DNA of 42,794 nt from an uncultured Alphaproteobacteria bacterium (GTDB taxonomy: Bacteria; Pseudomonadota; Alphaproteobacteria; Caulobacterales; Parvularculaceae). Shown piece by piece: positions 1-7,414 of this stretch. How positions within the stretch are numbered: the stretch's first letter is position 1; each line of letters begins with the position of its first letter. A model generated the notes under the pieces. The model had not been told where the DNA came from. It worked only from the letters and a program-made list of their open reading frames with translations, and did not search any database. Made by a program: the position numbers and the translations under genes. The stretch spans positions 1 to 42,794 of the forward strand of contig CADEDN010000029.1 in the NCBI GenBank assembly GCA_902826095.1. The letters are read 5' to 3'.

Positions 1-46
1 ACGCAATCATCAAAAAAACCTCTTGCCCAACCGGGGCCGTCCACAC

Positions 47-118
47 ATGACACGGTCTTCTCTATTGAAGAGGTCCCGGAAACAGGAACGTCATGAGTCT
101 TCTTCAACGCAACTTGGT
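47..118. repeat. Dispersed 72-bp intergenic repeat, copy 1
   Basis: A 72-bp block starting ATGACACGGTCTTCTCT and ending CAACGCAACTTGGT recurs in the same orientation at 40333-40404 with the same length and only a handful of substitutions. Inside it TTGAAGA and TCTTCAA form an inverted repeat. Both copies lie outside genes. This is probably a non-autonomous interspersed repeat; no transposase is visible nearby. The upstream hairpin that accompanies copy 2 is not obvious here. Confidence 0.85.
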
Positions 119-166
119 TATGCCAATTTGCGTTGTTCTTGACTGACTCGCGACCCGCACGCCTTC

Positions 167-187
167 ACCTCTCCCCATGGGAGAGGT
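167..187. repeat. Perfect 9-bp inverted repeat
   Basis: ACCTCTCCC (167-175) and GGGAGAGGT (179-187) are perfect inverted arms around a 3-nt loop. They are followed by CCGGGTGAGAG, and ACCCTCATCCGG comes later (258-269). Such CTCTCCC/GGGAGAGG elements are common dispersed intergenic sequences in alphaproteobacteria. There is no T-run, so I do not call it a terminator. Confidence 0.6.
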
Positions 188-188
188 C

Positions 189-210
189 GGAATTTGCTAA
201 TGCAAATTCC
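189..210. repeat. Perfect 9-bp hairpin GGAATTTGC/GCAAATTCC
   Basis: Arms 189-197 and 202-210 are perfectly complementary around a TAAT loop, directly after the 167-187 inverted repeat. Together with the 72-bp repeat they fill the gene-free stretch 1-332, in which I see no coding potential. It could be part of a composite intergenic element. Confidence 0.6.
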
Positions 211-332
211 GGGTGAGAGTTCCGGCCTCGCGGTCGCGCCCTATGGTCGACGGCAGAACCCTCATCCGGCGCGGAGTTTAGCCTCGGGCGGCCTCCCGCC
301 GCCGCATGGGTCATGATCAGCGCATGCTGGCG

Positions 333-1085
333 CTACCCGCCGATTACCGCCTTCCCGATTAAATAACACCCAAAAAACGTCAGCACGAGCGCGAAGCCCT
401 TGCGGAACTTGTCCTCCGGCATGTCGCGCAACAGCCGCGTTCCGGCGGCGGCGCCGAGAAATCCGGCGATGACGACCGCCAGAATGACGAACGCCCAGTC
501 AGCGTAGGCGAAGCCGACAACGCCGAAGGCGATCGATTTCAGCGCGTGCTGCGCGGTCATCGCGCCGGCATGCGTCGCGACTGTCTTCAGCTTGTCGAAC
601 TTCGCGACGCCGACCATCGCCGCGGCGATCGGTCCTGTCGCGCCGACAAACATCGACAGCATGGCGCTTGCGGCGCCGGTCGCAAAGAACGTGGTCGCGC
701 CCGGCCGAAAGCCTCGCGGCTTTGGCCCATAGAGCGTGACCAGCACAAAGGCGCCGATCAGCGCCTGCAACAGCCGCTCCGGAATTTCGACATAAAGCCG
801 CGCGCCGGCGATCGTGCCGAGCAACGACCCGAAAGCGAACCAGAGAACAATCGGCCAGACGACGGATTTCCATTGCAGGCAAAGCCGGCTGGCGTTCGAG
901 CCGAGCTGCGCGACGCCATGGACCGGAATGATCGCGGCGGGCGGCATCAGCGCCCCCATGATCGCAAGGAGAGCAACACCTCCGCCGAGGCCGAATGACG
1001 CCGTCAGCGCCGACGTGAAGAAACTCGACAGCACCACGATGAGCGCGGCGGCGGCGGATAGTCCGTCTGGCAGGAGGGCGATCAT
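333..1085 (-). CDS. Sulfite exporter TauE/SafE family permease
   Basis: The 250-residue protein is almost entirely hydrophobic, with seven to eight predicted membrane segments. It shows the TauE/SafE (DUF81) layout: a glycine-rich FGLGGG motif in the first helix pair (about residues 31-36), then HGVAQLGSNASR (about 56-67), and a second-half repeat containing FVGATGP. The family exports or imports small sulfur-containing or organic anions across the inner membrane; the substrate here cannot be told. The ATG (1083-1085) has no Shine-Dalgarno; its upstream sequence is the heptamer repeat shared with the divergent xth gene. It is the only gene on this strand before the aminotransferase, so it is probably monocistronic. 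Confidence 0.85.
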   Translation of the reverse strand: MIALLPDGLSAAAALIVVLSSFFTSALTASFGLGGGVALLAIMGALMPPAAIIPVHGVAQLGSNASRLCLQWKSVVWPIVLWFAFGSLLGTIAGARLYVEIPERLLQALIGAFVLVTLYGPKPRGFRPGATTFFATGAASAMLSMFVGATGPIAAAMVGVAKFDKLKTVATHAGAMTAQHALKSIAFGVVGFAYADWAFVILAVVIAGFLGAAAGTRLLRDMPEDKFRKGFALVLTFFGCYLIGKAVIGG

Positions 1086-1259
1086 GGGGGATTAGGGACT
1101 GGGGACTGGGGATTAGGGACCAGGATCTGCAGGATAGCGAACAGCGCTCCTGGTTGCTATTCGGGCGACCCTGATCCCTGATCCCTGATCCCTGATCCCT
1201 GATCCCCAGTCCCTAGTCCCTAGTCCCTAATCCCTAATCCCCAGTCCCTAATCCCCAGT
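1086..1259. repeat. Inverted pair of heptamer tandem arrays between tauE and xth
   Basis: On the plus strand, 1087-1121 holds five G-rich heptamers (GGGGATT, AGGGACT, GGGGACT, GGGGATT, AGGGACC). After a 47-bp spacer, 1169-1259 holds thirteen in-phase C-rich heptamers: CCCTGAT five times, then CCCCAGT, CCCTAGT and CCCTAAT variants. The arrays are reverse complements in character. Because the genes diverge, each gene has a C-rich array on its sense strand running into its ATG. The arrays can form a long hairpin, and the G-rich strand fits G-quadruplex spacing (GGGG or GGG runs every 7 nt). Related arrays lie at 5880-6048, 8675-8702, 22467-22546 and 33101-33213. Confidence 0.95.
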
Positions 1260-1263
1260 CCCC

Positions 1264-2064
1264 ATGAAAATCGCCACCTGGAACATCAATTCGGTCCGCC
1301 TGCGCATCGACCTCGTCCTCCGGTTTCTGGAGGAGGAGGCGCCGGATGTCTTGTGCCTTCAGGAAATCAAATGCGTGAACGACCAGTTTCCGGGAAAGGC
1401 GCTCGCCGCCGCCGGCTACGCGCATCAGGCGGTCTCGGGACAGGCGGGCTATCACGGCGTCGCCATCGTCTCGAAGTCGCCCTTGAAGGATGTCGAGGTT
1501 CAAAATTTCTGCGGCAAGGATGATTGCCGGCATATCGCGGCGACAATCATGGGCGTGCGCATCCATAATTTCTACGTGCCGGCGGGCGGCGATATTCCGG
1601 ATCCGGACGAAAACGACAAATTCGCGCACAAGCTCGATTTCCTCAAAGGTCTCGCCGAGGCGTTCGCGGATGCGGGGGCGAAGCGCAAAGAAATTCTCGT
1701 CGGCGATCTCAACGTCGCCCCCGGCGAGCACGACGTGTGGTCGCACAAGCAATTGCTCGACGTCGTCTCGCACACCCCGGTCGAGGTCGATCTCTTGAAC
1801 GCCGCGATCAAGGCTGGGCGCTGGATCGACGTCGCGCGCGCGGTCATTCCGGAGCCTGAAAAGATCTACACCTGGTGGTCCTATCGGGCGGCGGATTGGC
1901 GCGCCTCCAATCGCGGCCGGCGGCTCGATCATATCTGGGTGACGCCGGCGCTTGAAAAGGCGGCGTTGTCCGCGGGGCGCAGCGGCTTCACCGTCCGCGA
2001 CGACGCGCGGGGATGGGAGCGCCCGTCCGACCATGCGCCGGCGGCGCTGACGCTCGATTTGTGA
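1264..2064 (+). CDS. xth: Exodeoxyribonuclease III (AP endonuclease)
   Basis: A 266-residue Exo_endo_phos family enzyme that cleaves DNA 5' of abasic sites and degrades 3' ends in base excision repair. The XthA motifs are all present: WNINSVR at 6-12, LQEIK with the metal-binding Glu34, YHGVAIVSK, GDLNVAPGEHD with the catalytic Asp/Asn pair, RLDHIW, and the terminal SDHAPA with catalytic Asp256-His257. Length is normal for the family. The ATG follows the heptamer array by 4 nt, so no ribosome-binding site is seen. It converges with the aminotransferase gene, 2 nt away. Confidence 0.95.
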   Translation: MKIATWNINSVRLRIDLVLRFLEEEAPDVLCLQEIKCVNDQFPGKALAAAGYAHQAVSGQAGYHGVAIVSKSPLKDVEVQNFCGKDDCRHIAATIMGVRIHNFYVPAGGDIPDPDENDKFAHKLDFLKGLAEAFADAGAKRKEILVGDLNVAPGEHDVWSHKQLLDVVSHTPVEVDLLNAAIKAGRWIDVARAVIPEPEKIYTWWSYRAADWRASNRGRRLDHIWVTPALEKAALSAGRSGFTVRDDARGWERPSDHAPAALTLDL

Positions 2065-2066
2065 GG

Positions 2067-3176
2067 TTAGAGGAACCGTCCAAGGAGGGCGGCGAGACGG
2101 TCGACGTCCTTTTCATCATTATAGAGATGAACTGAAAAGCGCAGGGCTCCCTGGCGGCGGTCATGGGCGATTTTCTCCTCGCCAAGCGCCGCGGCGGCGC
2201 CTTCTTGATCGCGCGGCCGCACGATGAAGGATGAGCCGCGCTCGCCTTTCTTCACATGCGACAGGAGCGCCGCCTCGGGAAGCGCCGAAACGAGGCGGTC
2301 AAGCAGCGTCTGGCTGCGCGCAAAGATCGCGCCGACGCCGGCCCCGGCGATGAGATCGATCCCTGCGCGCGCGATCGCGTAAGGCGCGACGGAGGGCGTC
2401 CCGCCCCAAAAGCGCGCGGCGCGCGGCGCATAGGCGAAGCGATGTATGTCGAACTCAAACGGGTTCTCATGGCTGAACCATCCGACATCGACCGGCGCGC
2501 ATCGCGGCGCGATGTCCGGGCTGACCCACAGCCAGCAGGCGCCGGCGCCGCCGCAGAGATATTTGACGCAAGTGCCGGTGATGAAATCGGCGCCCCATTC
2601 GTCCGCGCGGACCTCGACCGCGCCGGCCGATTGCGCGGCGTCGACGACGGCGATGACGCCGCGCGCTTTCGCGCGGCGGACGATTTCAGCGACCGGCGTC
2701 TTGAGCCCTAGATTGGAGAACACATGGGTCACATGAACCATATGGACGTCGTCGCGGAAGGCCGGCGCCCACGCGTCCGGATCGACGAGATGCGCCCCGC
2801 TAGTCAGAAAGACGGGCTCAAGCCCGAGCCGTCGCGCCTGGTCAAAAACGAAACCGACGGTCGGAAAATCCTCCTCGCAAAGGACGATTTTCGTCCGTCC
2901 CTTCGCGACCGGCAGCGAGAACAAGATCTTGGTGAGGGCGCTTGAAATATTGGTCTGCGGACAGATGTCGGCGGATTGCGCGCCGATCGCCGGCGCGAGG
3001 CTTTCACGAAAGGCGTCGACCGTCCGGAGCCACCTTGACCAGGTCTCCCCGTCTCCCGCCGCCCATGGCGCGAAATAGGCCTCTTCGACCGCGGCGCGGG
3101 CCGAAAGCGGCGCAAGGCCGACGGAGTGGGAGAGGAAATAGGGCCCGGGGGGCCTCGTGAACTGATCGGCGCGCAT
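2067..3176 (-). CDS. Class V aminotransferase, kynureninase-like (PLP-dependent)
   Basis: A 369-residue fold-type I PLP enzyme. The PLP-binding lysine is probably Lys205 in GTCVKYLCGG, and Asp179 in VVDAAQSAG should contact the pyridine nitrogen. The C-terminal DVGWFSHENPFEFD and RFWGGTPSVAPYA segments resemble kynureninase and related cysteine desulfurase-like proteins (COG3844/COG0520). Neighbours give no pathway, so the substrate is uncertain. The reading frame extends to a TTG at 3194, but ATG 3176 fits the family N-terminus better. Confidence 0.8.
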   Translation of the reverse strand: MRADQFTRPPGPYFLSHSVGLAPLSARAAVEEAYFAPWAAGDGETWSRWLRTVDAFRESLAPAIGAQSADICPQTNISSALTKILFSLPVAKGRTKIVLCEEDFPTVGFVFDQARRLGLEPVFLTSGAHLVDPDAWAPAFRDDVHMVHVTHVFSNLGLKTPVAEIVRRAKARGVIAVVDAAQSAGAVEVRADEWGADFITGTCVKYLCGGAGACWLWVSPDIAPRCAPVDVGWFSHENPFEFDIHRFAYAPRAARFWGGTPSVAPYAIARAGIDLIAGAGVGAIFARSQTLLDRLVSALPEAALLSHVKKGERGSSFIVRPRDQEGAAAALGEEKIAHDRRQGALRFSVHLYNDEKDVDRLAALLGRFL

Positions 3177-3321
3177 CGGCGCTGAGCCTACCAACCCGCC
3201 CGTCGCGGCGATAGCCGGCGTCCTCTTGCGCCGATTGCGAGCAAACGCGCCCGGTTAAGGCTTGAACTTGCGACGACGCGCAAGAAGACTGCGTTCTGGG
3301 GCGAGCAGAGGAACGATACGC

Positions 3322-3837
3322 GTGCGCGGCTATTTCGGCGTCGGCTCGGAACGGATTTCAAAGCAGATGAATCTGGGCGCCGTCATGCGCACCGCGCATG
3401 CGTTCGGGGCGAGCTTCATTTTCACCATCGGCTCGCGGCTGAAAGCGCGCGAGGCGATGCTCGCCGACACCTCGAAAAGCGCCGAGCATGTGCCGTTCTA
3501 TGAATGGGCGAGCGTCGATGAGATGACGCTGCCGCGCAAATGCGCGCTGATCGGGGTCGAGCTTGACGAGCGCGCCGTCGACTTGCCGACTTTTCCACAC
3601 CCGCTCAACGCCGCCTATCTGCTCGGACCCGAGAAGGGCGACCTCTCCGACGCGGCGAAGGCGCGCTGCGCCGCCATCGTAAAGATCCCGACCCGCTTTT
3701 GCGTCAACCTGTCGGTCGCCGCCGCGATCGTCCTGTATGACCGGATGCTGGCCCTTGGCGGCCATGAGCGCGGCCTGTCGATCGCCGGGCTCCGCGCCGG
3801 CGCAAAAAAAGAGCCGCCCGCGAAGGGACGGCTCTGA
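3322..3837 (+). CDS. TrmH/SpoU-family RNA 2'-O-methyltransferase
   Basis: A SPOUT-fold methyltransferase of 171 residues with the three SpoU motifs: N-terminal MNLGAVMRTAHAFGASF, the LLGPEKGDLS loop, and the C-terminal knot VKIPTRFCVNLSVAAAIVLYDRM. It is expected to use S-adenosylmethionine to methylate a ribose 2'-OH in tRNA or rRNA; the target is unknown. I chose GTG 3322 because the protein then begins MRGYFGVG, as in relatives, and AGAGGA lies 9 nt upstream; the frame is open back to ATG 3262. The 3' end overlaps the minus-strand terminator of the convergent marR gene. Confidence 0.85.
   Translation: MRGYFGVGSERISKQMNLGAVMRTAHAFGASFIFTIGSRLKAREAMLADTSKSAEHVPFYEWASVDEMTLPRKCALIGVELDERAVDLPTFPHPLNAAYLLGPEKGDLSDAAKARCAAIVKIPTRFCVNLSVAAAIVLYDRMLALGGHERGLSIAGLRAGAKKEPPAKGRL
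3804..3835 (-). terminator. Intrinsic terminator of the MarR gene
   Basis: Read on the minus strand, AGAGCCG and CGGCTCT (3829-3835 and 3810-3816) pair around a GC-rich loop and are followed by seven T residues (3810-3804). It lies 65 nt past the marR stop and inside the last codons of the convergent methyltransferase gene. Confidence 0.85.
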
Positions 3838-3899
3838 CGGGCGGATGCGGCCCGGAATGAACGCCCGCCCCGCGATCGCGCGGCGGGCGAATGGTCAGA

Positions 3900-4412
3900 T
3901 TACCGACGGCCGCGCTTTGCCTTTTTCCGCGCTGGAGCTTTTTTCGCCTTCTTGGCCTTCTTTTTCGGCGCCGGCTCTCCAAGCCTGTCGAGCGCGTCGG
4001 CATAGGCGGAGAGGGCCTTCATGAAAGCGCCCTGCTGGGCCTTGGGAAGGACGTTGAGGGCGGCGGTCTCGGCGCGCGCGACGCCTGACAGTGCGGAATT
4101 GAGGACCCGGCGGCCCGCGGCGGTGATCGAAACGGCGTTCGCCCGCGCGTCTTCCTTGGTGCGCGAGCGCGACAGATGGCCCTTGTCCAGCATGCGGGCG
4201 ATCATGTCCGCGAGGGTCGACCGGTCGATGCCCGTCGCCCGGACAAGGTCGGTCTGGCTCAATCCCTCGTTTTTCGAGACGACATGCAGCACTTCGAACT
4301 GGCGCGGCGTCGGGCCGTCGGCGCCGACGCCGGCGGCGTAAAGGTCGTGCGCGTATTGCTGGGCCCGGCGGAGCAGGTGGCCCGGCGATTTTCTGAGGTC
4401 GTAGCTTGCCAT
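3900..4412 (-). CDS. MarR-family transcriptional regulator with lysine-rich C-terminal tail
   Basis: A 170-residue winged-helix protein. The MarR core spans about residues 1-145, with the recognition region LSQTDLVRATGIDRSTLADM and wing LSRSRTKEDARANAVSIT. After the dimerisation helix comes a strongly basic tail of about 22 residues starting PKKKAKKAKKAP and ending KRGRR. This is histone H1-like and not part of the usual MarR fold; it probably adds non-specific DNA affinity. Start ATG 4412 is supported by AAGGGAGAAG just upstream; a longer frame from 4448 is less likely. The target is unknown; the divergent NUDIX gene is a candidate. Confidence 0.85.
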   Translation of the reverse strand: MASYDLRKSPGHLLRRAQQYAHDLYAAGVGADGPTPRQFEVLHVVSKNEGLSQTDLVRATGIDRSTLADMIARMLDKGHLSRSRTKEDARANAVSITAAGRRVLNSALSGVARAETAALNVLPKAQQGAFMKALSAYADALDRLGEPAPKKKAKKAKKAPARKKAKRGRR

Positions 4413-4673
4413 GATCGGCTTCTCCCTTGATGTGTGCGCTGCGCTCAAAACCGGCGGCGCGGCTCATTCGGTTTGAAAGGCGGCGACCGGACCCATACCG
4501 GAAGCGATCGCCGTAGCCGCGCATCGTTTTGACTGGATCAGGCGGCTGGTCAAGGAATATCGTCCGTGACCGGCGATTTTTCAACGGCGGCGCGCATCAC
4601 AATCTGGATGGCTGCGCCGGATGCGCCTTGCGCGGATGAATTTCCGGCGCCGCACGAATTGGGAAGGATGCGG

Positions 4674-5210
4674 ATGATGAGCGGAAAACCCCAAAACGGC
4701 CCGCATTTCCTGAAAGCGATTCCGGAAGGTGAAGACCGCGAAAGGGACGTATGCGGTCATTGCGGGTTCATCGCCTATCAGAACCCCAAAATTGTGGTCG
4801 GGTCGGTCCTCTCGTTTGAAGAGAAGATCCTGCTGTGCCGGCGCGCCATCGAGCCGCGGCGCGGCTATTGGACGATCCCCGCCGGCTATCTTGAACTCGG
4901 CGAGACGGTCGAGGCCGGCGCGCGGCGCGAGGCCTATGAGGAAGCGCTCGTCCGCCCGATCCTCGACCAGGTCCTCGCCGTCTACAGCGTGCCGCGCCTT
5001 TCACAGGTGCAGATCATGTTCCGCGGGCGGCTTGAGACCCCCGATTGCGGCGCGGGACCTGAAAGTCTTGAGGTCGCGCTCGTCGACTGGAAGGAAATCC
5101 CGTGGGCGGATCTGGCGTTTCCCTCCGTCGCCTGGGCGCTCCGCCACTGGAAGGAAGCGGCCGGCCAGACCGGCTTTGCGCCCTTCGCCAATCCGGAGGG
5201 GGCGCAATGA
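4674..5210 (+). CDS. NUDIX hydrolase (zinc-ribbon subfamily, ADP-ribose pyrophosphatase-like)
   Basis: A 178-residue protein. The Nudix box GYLELGETVEAGARREAYEE is present with the catalytic REXXEE core; the usual following Gly is Leu (EEALV), as is common in this subfamily. An N-terminal CGHCGFIAYQNPK segment matches the second half of the zinc ribbon found in COG1051-type proteins, but the first CxxC pair is absent. It should hydrolyse a nucleoside diphosphate linked to another moiety; the substrate is unknown. ATG 4674 follows GGGAAGGA at good spacing; 4668 and 4677 are alternatives, and the frame is open to 4566. The gene converges with yciB, 3 nt away. Confidence 0.85.
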   Translation: MMSGKPQNGPHFLKAIPEGEDRERDVCGHCGFIAYQNPKIVVGSVLSFEEKILLCRRAIEPRRGYWTIPAGYLELGETVEAGARREAYEEALVRPILDQVLAVYSVPRLSQVQIMFRGRLETPDCGAGPESLEVALVDWKEIPWADLAFPSVAWALRHWKEAAGQTGFAPFANPEGAQ

Positions 5211-5213
5211 TCG

Positions 5214-5879
5214 TCAAGCCGGCTTTTGCGGTTCGATGACGTGCTTTGTGAGAAAGGGCGCCTGGCCGATCGCAAACAGCACATTGACCGCCGTGAAGCC
5301 CCAGATCTTCAGATTGACCCAGTCCGCTTCGCCCGCGCAGACAGCGGCCGCCGAAAGGTCGCAGTCGCGCGTCAAAAAGCGCCAGGCGATCTCGTTGGCG
5401 ACCGCCAGCAGCGCGAAGAAGACGACATAGCGCTTCGTCAGCGTCCGCCACGCTTCGTCCGGCAAATGCAAGGCGCCGTCAAACAGCGACCGCAGGAAAT
5501 TTCGGCCGGTCGCAAGCCCGCCCGCGAGCGTCAGCGCGAACATCGCATAGACGATCGTCGGCTTCATGTAGAAGAAGGTCTTGTTGTGGAAGATCAAGGT
5601 GAGCGCGCCGAGAACGCCGATGGCGAGGCCGCTGACCAGAAGCATCGGCGCGATGCGGCGCTCCTTCCAGACGCTGTAGATGAACGCGGCCGCGTAAGCG
5701 GGCATGAAGCACGCGACCGCCAGGAACAGCTCGCCGCCCGGCTCGACCGCGTGTCCGAAGGCCGGCGCGAGCCGTCGCCCGAAAAAATAGGCCACGAAAA
5801 AGATCAGCAGCGGGCCGAAATCGACAAGAAATTTGGCGCGGCCCGAAAGGCGGCGCTGGTTCTGCGGAGCGGGGGTCAT
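5214..5879 (-). CDS. yciB: Inner membrane-spanning protein YciB / septation protein A
   Basis: A 221-residue multi-pass inner-membrane protein of the IspZ/YciB family. It begins with KFLVDFGPLLIFFVAYFFGRR, the family signature, then about five more hydrophobic segments and the conserved DGALHLPDEAWRTLTKRYVVFFALLAVANEIAWR region. Family members affect cell-envelope synthesis and septation. Placement downstream of ftsY in the same orientation is typical of alphaproteobacteria. The ATG (5877-5879) directly abuts the C-rich heptamer array on its sense strand, with no Shine-Dalgarno. Confidence 0.92.
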   Translation of the reverse strand: MTPAPQNQRRLSGRAKFLVDFGPLLIFFVAYFFGRRLAPAFGHAVEPGGELFLAVACFMPAYAAAFIYSVWKERRIAPMLLVSGLAIGVLGALTLIFHNKTFFYMKPTIVYAMFALTLAGGLATGRNFLRSLFDGALHLPDEAWRTLTKRYVVFFALLAVANEIAWRFLTRDCDLSAAAVCAGEADWVNLKIWGFTAVNVLFAIGQAPFLTKHVIEPQKPA

Positions 5880-6048
5880 GGGGATTAGGGATTAGGGATT
5901 GGGGATTAGGGACTGGGGATTTGGACGCGAGCCGTTCGCCGCAAGCGATTTCCTAACACCGAAATTTTCAATCCTGAAACCCAATCCCCAGTCCCCAGTC
6001 CCCAGTCCCCAGTCCCCAGTCCCCAGTCCCTAATCCCCAGTCCCTAAT
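5880..6048. repeat. Inverted heptamer arrays in the ftsY-yciB junction
   Basis: On the plus strand, 5880-5921 holds six G-rich heptamers (GGGGATT, AGGGATT, AGGGACT forms). After a 57-bp spacer, 5979-6048 holds ten C-rich heptamers, six of them consecutive CCCCAGT. On the transcribed minus strand the order is ftsY end, G-rich array, spacer, C-rich array, yciB start. The ftsY stop codon (6044-6046) and its last two codons fall inside the first repeat units. The structure could fold as a long hairpin in the mRNA or as a G-quadruplex. Confidence 0.95.
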
Positions 6049-7132
6049 CCCTCGATACGCCGGCGAGCGCATTTGCAAAACTCCTCGCCTCAAAGGGCTG
6101 CAAATCGTCGACCGTCTCGCCGACGCCGATGAAATGGATCGGCAGGCGATGGCGCTCGGCGAGGGCGACGAGGACGCCGCCGCGCGCGGTGCCGTCGAGC
6201 TTCGTCATCACAAGGCCGGTGACGCCGGCGATCTCCCGGAAAACGTCGGCCTGGGAAAGCGCGTTCTGTCCGACGGTCGCGTCGAGGATCAACAGCGTGT
6301 CGTGCGGGGCCGCGGGGTCGAGTTTTTTCAGGACGCGCACGATCTTGGCGAGCTCGTCCATCAACTCGCGCTTGTTCTGCAGCCGCCCGGCGGTGTCGAT
6401 CAGCAAGACATCGACGCCTTCGGCCCTCGCTCGTTCAAGCGCCTCGAAAGCGAGGCCGGCGGCGTCCGCGCCGGCTTCTTTCGCGACGACCTCGGCGCCC
6501 GTCCGCTCGCCCCAGATCTTCAATTGCTCGACCGCCGCGGCGCGAAACGTGTCGCCCGCGGCGAGCATGACCTTCAGCCCGTCGCGGCGACATTTTTCGG
6601 CGAGCTTGCCGATCGTCGTCGTCTTGCCGGCGCCGTTGACGCCGACGGTCAAGATCACATGCGGGCGATGCGCGGGATCGATCGTCAGCGGTTTTTGATG
6701 GTCGGCGAGGGTCGCCGCGACGATGTCGGCGAGCGCCGATTTCACCTCGTCTTCGGAGATCTCCTTGTTGAAGCGGTCGCGGGCGAGCGCGTCGCGAAGC
6801 CGTCCGGCGGCGCCGACCCCGAGGTCCGCGGCGATGAGCGCCTCCTCAAGCGCGTCGAGCGTTTCGGCGTCGAGTTTGCGCTTGGCGATGACGGCGATGA
6901 CGCTGTCGGAAAGCCGTTGCGACGAGCGCGCAAGACCGCTGGCAAGACGCGCGAAAAAGCCTTGTTTCACCGGCGTTTCCGCGATGTCGCTCGCGTCTCG
7001 CGGCGACGTCGGAGGCGACGCGCCTTTAAGCGCCGGCGACGCGGTTTCCGGCGCGCCGTCCGAGGGCGACGCTCTCTCGTCAGCGTGCTTTTTACCAAAC
7101 AGTCCCGAAAAAAAGTTTTTGGGTTTTGTCAT
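6044..7132 (-). CDS. ftsY: Signal recognition particle receptor FtsY
   Basis: A 362-residue SRP-receptor GTPase that docks ribosome-nascent-chain-SRP complexes at the inner membrane. The first ~60 residues are a variable, charged A-region (start MTKPKNFFSGLFGKK); the helical N domain follows at about 65-140. The G domain has the P-loop GVNGAGKTTTIGKLA, AGDTFRAAAVEQL, DTAGR, and TKLDGTARGG. The final residues Ser-Arg-Asp and the stop are encoded in a heptamer repeat, so the C-terminus may have been remodelled by it. Gene order mtaB-ftsY-yciB is conserved in alphaproteobacteria; here a small opposite-strand gene separates mtaB and ftsY. Confidence 0.96.
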   Translation of the reverse strand: MTKPKNFFSGLFGKKHADERASPSDGAPETASPALKGASPPTSPRDASDIAETPVKQGFFARLASGLARSSQRLSDSVIAVIAKRKLDAETLDALEEALIAADLGVGAAGRLRDALARDRFNKEISEDEVKSALADIVAATLADHQKPLTIDPAHRPHVILTVGVNGAGKTTTIGKLAEKCRRDGLKVMLAAGDTFRAAAVEQLKIWGERTGAEVVAKEAGADAAGLAFEALERARAEGVDVLLIDTAGRLQNKRELMDELAKIVRVLKKLDPAAPHDTLLILDATVGQNALSQADVFREIAGVTGLVMTKLDGTARGGVLVALAERHRLPIHFIGVGETVDDLQPFEARSFANALAGVSRD

Positions 7133-7212
7133 TTTTTTCTTGCCAGAAAGCGCGGCGCAGCAACTTGTTTCACCACGGCTGAAGTTTGTCAGCCTTTTTC
7201 ATGGAGAAGACC

Positions 7213-7332
7213 ATGGCTATGGCCAAGAGAAAGGCCGCCAAACCGGCGGCGAAGCGCAAAGCGAAGAAGACGGCGAAGAAAGCCGCCAAGCCGGCGAAGC
7301 GCAAGGCGAAGCGTCGGAAGAAGGCCGCCTAA
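7213..7332 (+). CDS. Histone H1-like lysine/alanine-rich small basic protein
   Basis: A 39-residue protein made almost only of Lys, Arg, Ala and Pro, with repeated KAAKPAK and KRKAKK units. It resembles the C-terminal tail of bacterial histone H1/HctB-like or AlgP-like proteins, and probably coats or compacts DNA or RNA without sequence specificity. ATG 7213 follows GGAG at 6 nt; an in-frame ATG at 7201 would add four residues. A strong terminator follows 20 nt after the stop, which supports an expressed monocistronic gene. It lies opposite to mtaB and ftsY. Its composition matches the tail of the MarR protein at 3900-4412. Confidence 0.75.
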   Translation: MAMAKRKAAKPAAKRKAKKTAKKAAKPAKRKAKRRKKAA

Positions 7333-7351
7333 GAGTTTAGACTCGCGTATT

Positions 7352-7393
7352 AAAGCCGCGTCCGTCGACCAAGAGTCCGGACGCGGCTTTTTC
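7352..7393 (+). terminator. Intrinsic terminator of the histone-like gene
   Basis: AAAGCCGCGTCCG (7352-7364) and CGGACGCGGCTTT (7378-7390) are perfect 13-bp arms around a 13-nt loop, followed by a T-run (TTTTTC). The minus strand has only TTTAATA after the stem, so it may weakly serve mtaB too. Confidence 0.92.
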
Positions 7394-7414
7394 TTTGCGC
7401 GGGCGTTCGGGCGA

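Noticed and set aside
1169-1259. Telomere-like or eukaryotic contaminant sequence (CCCTAAT)
   Set aside because: The period is 7, not the 6 of CCCTAA; units vary in register with other bacterial loci, and the array joins bacterial genes on both sides.
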